Shown: piece after piece, positions 7,117 to 10,125 of the stretch
Numbering within the stretch: position 1 is the stretch's first letter
Layout of the letters: every line of letters starts with the position of its first letter
Source of the DNA: Chlamydiia bacterium
GTDB taxonomy: Bacteria > Chlamydiota > Chlamydiia > Chlamydiales > Simkaniaceae
Length of the DNA stretch: 10,125 nt
Direction: 5' to 3'
NCBI GenBank assembly: GCA_020440405.1
Contig: JAGROF010000077.1
Coordinates: 1-10,125 of the forward strand
Program-made: the position numbers and the translations under genes
Notes under the pieces: model-generated
The model's database searches: none
Told to the model about the DNA's origin: nothing
What the model saw: only the letters and a program-made list of their open reading frames with translations

Positions 7117-8559
7117 ATGCGTTGTTTTGTATCTGGAATTGTCTGTATTATCTCTTTAATCAGTCTTCCCCTTATCGGGAAGGAATCTGGAAATTCAGAT
7201 CCTCTAGCATATGGGCGTTACCCCAACCACAAAAACACCCCAGGAAAAACATTTTCGCGCCCCTTCATTGATGTCGCAAAATCGTGTACACCCGCAGTTG
7301 TGTTTATTCGGGCTGAAGGTGGCATTGACCAGCACCCGAATCAGATGTTTAACGATGACTTCTTTAATCACTTCTTTGGCGGCCCTCCCCGTCGTTCCCC
7401 ACAACCTCAAGTGAGCCAAGGGTCGGGGTTTATTATCTCGAAAGAAGGGCACATTATGACCAACCTTCATGTAGTCCGTGGCGCCAAGAAGATTACAGTG
7501 ATGCTCCAAGATGGAACCAGTCGCCAAGTCTCTGCAAGTTACGTAGGAGGCGATAGCCATACCGATATTGCAATAATTAAAATCGGTGACGAATATGGAA
7601 ATAATTTTCCCTATCTTGAAATGGGAGATTCTGATGACCTTGAAGTGGGCGAGTGGGTAGTTGCCATTGGAAATCCCTTTTCTCTAGAGGCCAGCGTTTC
7701 CGCAGGCATTATCAGTGCCAAAGGACGGCAAGGACTCCAGATCACCGACTATGAAGATTTTATCCAAACCGACGCTGCCATCAACCCCGGGAATTCCGGA
7801 GGCCCCTTAATCGACCTCGACAAAAAAGTCGTTGGGATGAATACGGCCATCGTCTCTCAATCGGGAGGCTACATGGGCATTGGCTTTGCCATTCCCAGTA
7901 ACATCCTCATCAACATTAAGGAGCAACTCGTCGAAAATGGGGTGGTCACCCGAGGATTTCTTGGTGTTTCTCTCCAACCCATCGACACCGACTTAGCTGA
8001 AGCTTTTGGAACTTCAACTACTCAGGGCGCTTTAATCGTCGATGTCGTTGAAGATTCCCCTGCCGACAAAGCAGGGTTAAAACAAGGCGATATCATCACC
8101 AAAATGAACGGTATGCCCGTAAAAAGTCCAGGACAACTCCGCAACGACGTCGTTCTTCTTTCCCCAGGAACAAAGGTGAATCTCACTGTCAACCGCAATG
8201 GGAAAACGATGAATATTCCCGTTACCCTAGGAACTTACGGCGCCAATACCTTGGTCTCCAGCACAACAGCTTCTAGGCAACTCGGTTTTTCTGTCGACAA
8301 CCTAACCAATCAAAACATCCAACAGTACAAATTTAACCAAGATGATAAAGGGGTTGTCGTTGTCACTGTGGAACCCGGAACACCCGCCGATAAGGCCGGA
8401 ATCAAACCCGGCTTCCTGGTCATGGCTGTCAACCATAAAAAGATCACCAACGTGACAGAGTTTAACGACGCCCTCCAAAACGTGCGCAGCGGAGAACGAA
8501 TTCTCCTCCTCGTCCGCCAAGGGCAAGTGATGAAGTTCTACACCCTTAAAGCAGAGTGA
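7117..8559 (+). CDS. htrA: Periplasmic serine protease/chaperone HtrA (DegP/Do family), 480 aa
   Basis: This protein degrades or holds misfolded envelope proteins in the periplasm. The N-terminus is a signal peptide: Arg2, a hydrophobic core at about 4-20, and likely cleavage near residue 21. The trypsin-like domain carries the triad His118 (TNLHVV), Asp150 (HTDIAIIKI) and Ser227 (GNSGGP, 225-230). The segment at about 70-100, with NDDFFNHFFGGPP, is the LA-loop region. Two PDZ domains follow: about 275-370, with GFLGVSLQ and SPADKAGLKQGDII, and about 385-475, with GVVVVTVEPGTPADKAGIKPG. Two PDZ domains and 480 aa match DegP/DegQ. A strong ribosome binding site (AAGGAG) and its own promoter precede it. 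In Chlamydia, HtrA is also reported outside the inclusion in host cytosol; nothing here tests that. All catalytic residues are present; the Leu before the catalytic His replaces the more usual Asn. Confidence 0.97.
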   Translation: MRCFVSGIVCIISLISLPLIGKESGNSDPLAYGRYPNHKNTPGKTFSRPFIDVAKSCTPAVVFIRAEGGIDQHPNQMFNDDFFNHFFGGPPRRSPQPQVSQGSGFIISKEGHIMTNLHVVRGAKKITVMLQDGTSRQVSASYVGGDSHTDIAIIKIGDEYGNNFPYLEMGDSDDLEVGEWVVAIGNPFSLEASVSAGIISAKGRQGLQITDYEDFIQTDAAINPGNSGGPLIDLDKKVVGMNTAIVSQSGGYMGIGFAIPSNILINIKEQLVENGVVTRGFLGVSLQPIDTDLAEAFGTSTTQGALIVDVVEDSPADKAGLKQGDIITKMNGMPVKSPGQLRNDVVLLSPGTKVNLTVNRNGKTMNIPVTLGTYGANTLVSSTTASRQLGFSVDNLTNQNIQQYKFNQDDKGVVVVTVEPGTPADKAGIKPGFLVMAVNHKKITNVTEFNDALQNVRSGERILLLVRQGQVMKFYTLKAE

Positions 8560-8598
8560 TTTAAGTTTTATAGAAATTTATCAACGCTTGAGCTGTAC

Positions 8599-8628
8599 TT
8601 ACTCCGAAAACATTTAATTTTGGAGTAA
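8599..8628 (+). promoter_or_regulatory. Hairpin that pairs the ribosome binding site of the gene at 8631
   Basis: TTACTCC (8599-8605) pairs fully with GGAGTAA (8622-8628). After a one-base bulge (G8606), AAAA (8607-8610) pairs with TTTT (8618-8621), closing a 7-base loop CATTTAA. The GGAG is the evident Shine-Dalgarno site, five bases before ATG 8631, so folding would hide it. There is no T tract after the stem, so it does not look like an htrA terminator. Confidence 0.5.
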
Positions 8629-8630
8629 AA

Positions 8631-9293
8631 ATGGCTGCTGTTTCATCAAAATGTGTCTTTCATGATGCCGAAACATCAGACACTCACGTCTCTATTTTAA
8701 GGTGGCTAGAAACCTATCCTGCTGAAGGGAACGATCATCCCACATTCTATGACTACTGCATGTGGAAACTAGCAAAACGGGTTAATCTATACATCACTGC
8801 TCTAGCAAAGCTCAATTGTGCATCTCCAGATCTTCAAGGTCTCACAGAAGCACGCACAGACAGTCTCCAAAGAATGATGTTGGCAGATACAACCTTAAGA
8901 GGTTTAGTCAGCTTCCGCTTTTCCTTTAATCCCTCTCCGTGGAAACCCACACATTCTTTTGAAACATTCACCCAGGAAATCGGTCAAAACGGTCCTCATA
9001 TCCTTTTTGGAAACTTTCCGCCATTCTGTTACAAAGCAGCTCCAAAAGAAAAGCTTAAAATCAACGGAAAAAGCATCATGGGATGGGACAAAGGCACTGA
9101 ACACATCAAACGCCCCTTTAACAATGCCGTCATTGTCGTTGGATGTCAAGAAGCAGCCCATCAAAGCCTTGTCTTCTACAGATCAGCAATCGACAGCTTT
9201 TCAAAGACCTATGTGAGTTCCTATCAGAACGTGCGAGAAACCGCTGAATTCCTTTTTCATGAAACCTACGCAGTTTATCTTACAGGAACTTAA
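8631..9293 (+). CDS. Hypothetical protein, 220 aa, unrecognised
   Basis: I do not recognise this protein. The start is fixed by GGAG at 8622-8625, five bases before the ATG, though that site lies within a hairpin. There is no signal peptide or membrane segment. Residues 36-60 contain HPTFYDYCMWKLAKRV, with Cys43 and Trp45. The middle has a GPHILFGNFPPF segment (121-132), and NNAVIVVGC (164-172) looks like a buried beta strand. This order weakly recalls papain-like peptidases (Cys-x-Trp, then GP, then HAVxVxG), but the His position holds Asn165, so an active protease of that type is unlikely; I make no functional call. The gene is 71 bases after htrA with no clear terminator between, so read-through from htrA is possible. 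It converges on the beta-barrel gene, and the two stop codons overlap in TTAA. It is probably lineage-specific. Confidence 0.82.
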   Translation: MAAVSSKCVFHDAETSDTHVSILRWLETYPAEGNDHPTFYDYCMWKLAKRVNLYITALAKLNCASPDLQGLTEARTDSLQRMMLADTTLRGLVSFRFSFNPSPWKPTHSFETFTQEIGQNGPHILFGNFPPFCYKAAPKEKLKINGKSIMGWDKGTEHIKRPFNNAVIVVGCQEAAHQSLVFYRSAIDSFSKTYVSSYQNVRETAEFLFHETYAVYLTGT

Positions 9294-10125
9294 AATGCGT
9301 ATTTCACGCTCAGTTCTCCACTCCATAGAATATAGGTATTCTGAGGGAGCCCCAAAGAAATTCCTGAAGGAGAACGGGCAGTGCTTGGGCCATCTTGCCA
9401 AAGCTCAAACTGAGGCACGAAAAGGATACTCAGCCCTTTCACATAAGCATCGAGATGAAACACAAAGGGAATTTCTGCAAGAAAGCTTTTAAACTGTCGA
9501 CGCAGTTTCCAACGCGCTCCATTAAAGGGACTGATTGTCACAGTCGGAACGACCTGCAGATACCATGTGGCATTAAATCCAATCGAAAGGAAAGACGCCG
9601 CTTTAAACTGAGAAAAAATTCCAAACGGAATGTAAAAGTGGTTATAGCGGAGATCAATAGAGCTTAATCCATTTAAATCTACATCATGGTAGAGCTGACG
9701 AAACCCAAATCCAGAGAAAAGGGTTACAGTATGGACTGGATCCCAAACTTGAAATGTATATCCTAATCTCTCTTGCCCATTAATGTCTTGAAGCTTGCGC
9801 GATCCATTGGAGGCATGGAGACACCCATACCGCCACTCAAACTCTAGAGCTCCATAGAAAAAGTCGGGACGTCGGTATTCATAGCTCGCTTGCGCTCCTC
9901 CCATATTTCCAGAAAAAGAAGGGTTTGCACTCGGCTTTAAGTAAGCACGGGTGTATTTCCCTCCCACGGTAAACTGATGGGGACGGGGCTCAAATCTATC
10001 GGGATGCGGCCGCGCCTGAAATGGATCTTGGCGCGCAGGCGCCTGCGGAGGCGGAGTTTCCTGCTTTTGTTTAGATTGATAGCTATAGTAGATCTGCTTA
10101 TCTCCCAGATCAGCATAAACCAAAG
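9290..10125 (-). CDS. Outer-membrane beta-barrel protein, C-terminal part, N-terminus cut by window edge
   Basis: About 278 residues of a secreted protein are visible. The first ones read LVYADLGDKQ, which fits the end of a signal peptide cut after VYA. The TTG at 10121-10123 is therefore more likely a Leu codon in the signal peptide than a start, and the true start lies to the right of the window. A Pro/Gln/Arg-rich low-complexity linker follows (QETPPPQAPARQDPFQARPH region). After it come repeated short amphipathic strands with many aromatic residues (TVGGKYTRAYLK, ASYEYRRPDFFYGALEFEWRYG, GYTFQVWDPVHTVTLFSGFGFR, FLSIGFNATWYLQVV). The protein ends in LSVKYAF, with a terminal Phe as in the beta-signal read by BamA. 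This pattern supports an outer-membrane barrel of roughly 8-12 strands. I cannot place it in a named family such as MOMP. The gene converges on the one at 8631. Confidence 0.82.
   Translation of the reverse strand, partial: LVYADLGDKQIYYSYQSKQKQETPPPQAPARQDPFQARPHPDRFEPRPHQFTVGGKYTRAYLKPSANPSFSGNMGGAQASYEYRRPDFFYGALEFEWRYGCLHASNGSRKLQDINGQERLGYTFQVWDPVHTVTLFSGFGFRQLYHDVDLNGLSSIDLRYNHFYIPFGIFSQFKAASFLSIGFNATWYLQVVPTVTISPFNGARWKLRRQFKSFLAEIPFVFHLDAYVKGLSILFVPQFELWQDGPSTARSPSGISLGLPQNTYILWSGELSVKYAF

Noticed and set aside
7117..7180. HtrA as a lipoprotein because of Cys10
   Set aside because: Cys10 lies in the middle of the hydrophobic core without a lipobox (it reads GIVC); an ordinary signal peptide fits better.
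7204..7560. 118-aa open frame on - inside htrA
   Set aside because: It is antisense to the protease domain, which has full family motifs on +; no ribosome binding site or recognisable sequence.
8599..8628. The hairpin as an intrinsic terminator of htrA
   Set aside because: The stem is followed by AAATGGCT with no T tract, and its right arm is the ribosome binding site of the next gene.
9259..9667. Two open frames on + (9259-9492 and 9395-9667)
   Set aside because: They lie antisense to the beta-barrel coding sequence and their products are basic, low-complexity shadow-type sequences.
10121..10123. TTG on the - strand as the start of the beta-barrel gene
   Set aside because: It falls two residues before a VYA cleavage-like site, so it is better read as a Leu in a signal peptide whose start is outside the window.
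1..10125. tRNA or rRNA genes, CRISPR arrays, insertion sequences, phage attachment sites
   Set aside because: I saw no cloverleaf-like or rRNA-like stretch, no regularly spaced direct repeats, no transposase and no flanking terminal inverted repeats.

Overview
The window looks like chromosome from an amoeba-associated (environmental) member of the Chlamydiota. The assignment rests on gene content and order. The C-terminus of a class I ribonucleotide reductase small subunit (NrdB), a large M16C (PreP/insulinase-type) zinc protease and an HtrA/DegP serine protease lie in one neighbourhood. As I recall it, this matches the nrdB (CT828) ... M16 protease (CT824) - htrA (CT823) order of Chlamydia trachomatis. 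I cannot name a genus from the sequence alone. Base composition is moderate and gene density is high; no gene-free stretch exceeds 140 bases.

Layout. 1-452: the end of nrdB on +, followed by a strong intrinsic terminator. 540-1682: an unrecognised 380-aa protein on +. 1667-3538: a 623-aa protein on - that converges on and overlaps the previous gene by 16 bases; its N-terminal half has the metal-ligand and 2-oxoglutarate signature of a PhyH-type Fe(II) dioxygenase. 3539-3674: an AT-rich divergent promoter region. 3675-4169: a compact APS-kinase (CysC) family protein on +. 4194-7058: the M16C metalloprotease on +. 7117-8559: HtrA on +, with its own promoter and ribosome binding site. 8631-9293: an unrecognised 220-aa protein on +, whose Shine-Dalgarno sequence sits inside a hairpin. 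9290-10125: the C-terminal part of an outer-membrane beta-barrel protein on -, running off the right edge and sharing a TTAA with the preceding convergent stop.

How the genes relate. nrdB, the M16C protease and htrA are housekeeping or quality-control genes: dNTP supply, peptide clearance in the cytosol, and periplasmic protease/chaperone activity. The beta-barrel protein is an envelope component whose folding HtrA would be expected to police. The most unusual part is 540-4169, an apparent lineage-specific insertion between nrdB and the M16C gene. It holds one orphan gene, one long dioxygenase-like protein with an unexplained C-terminal half, and one CysC-family kinase that keeps its nucleotide-handling motifs but differs at two residues known to hold the APS substrate. 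The dioxygenase-like gene and the kinase gene are divergently transcribed from candidate promoters whose -35 boxes overlap.
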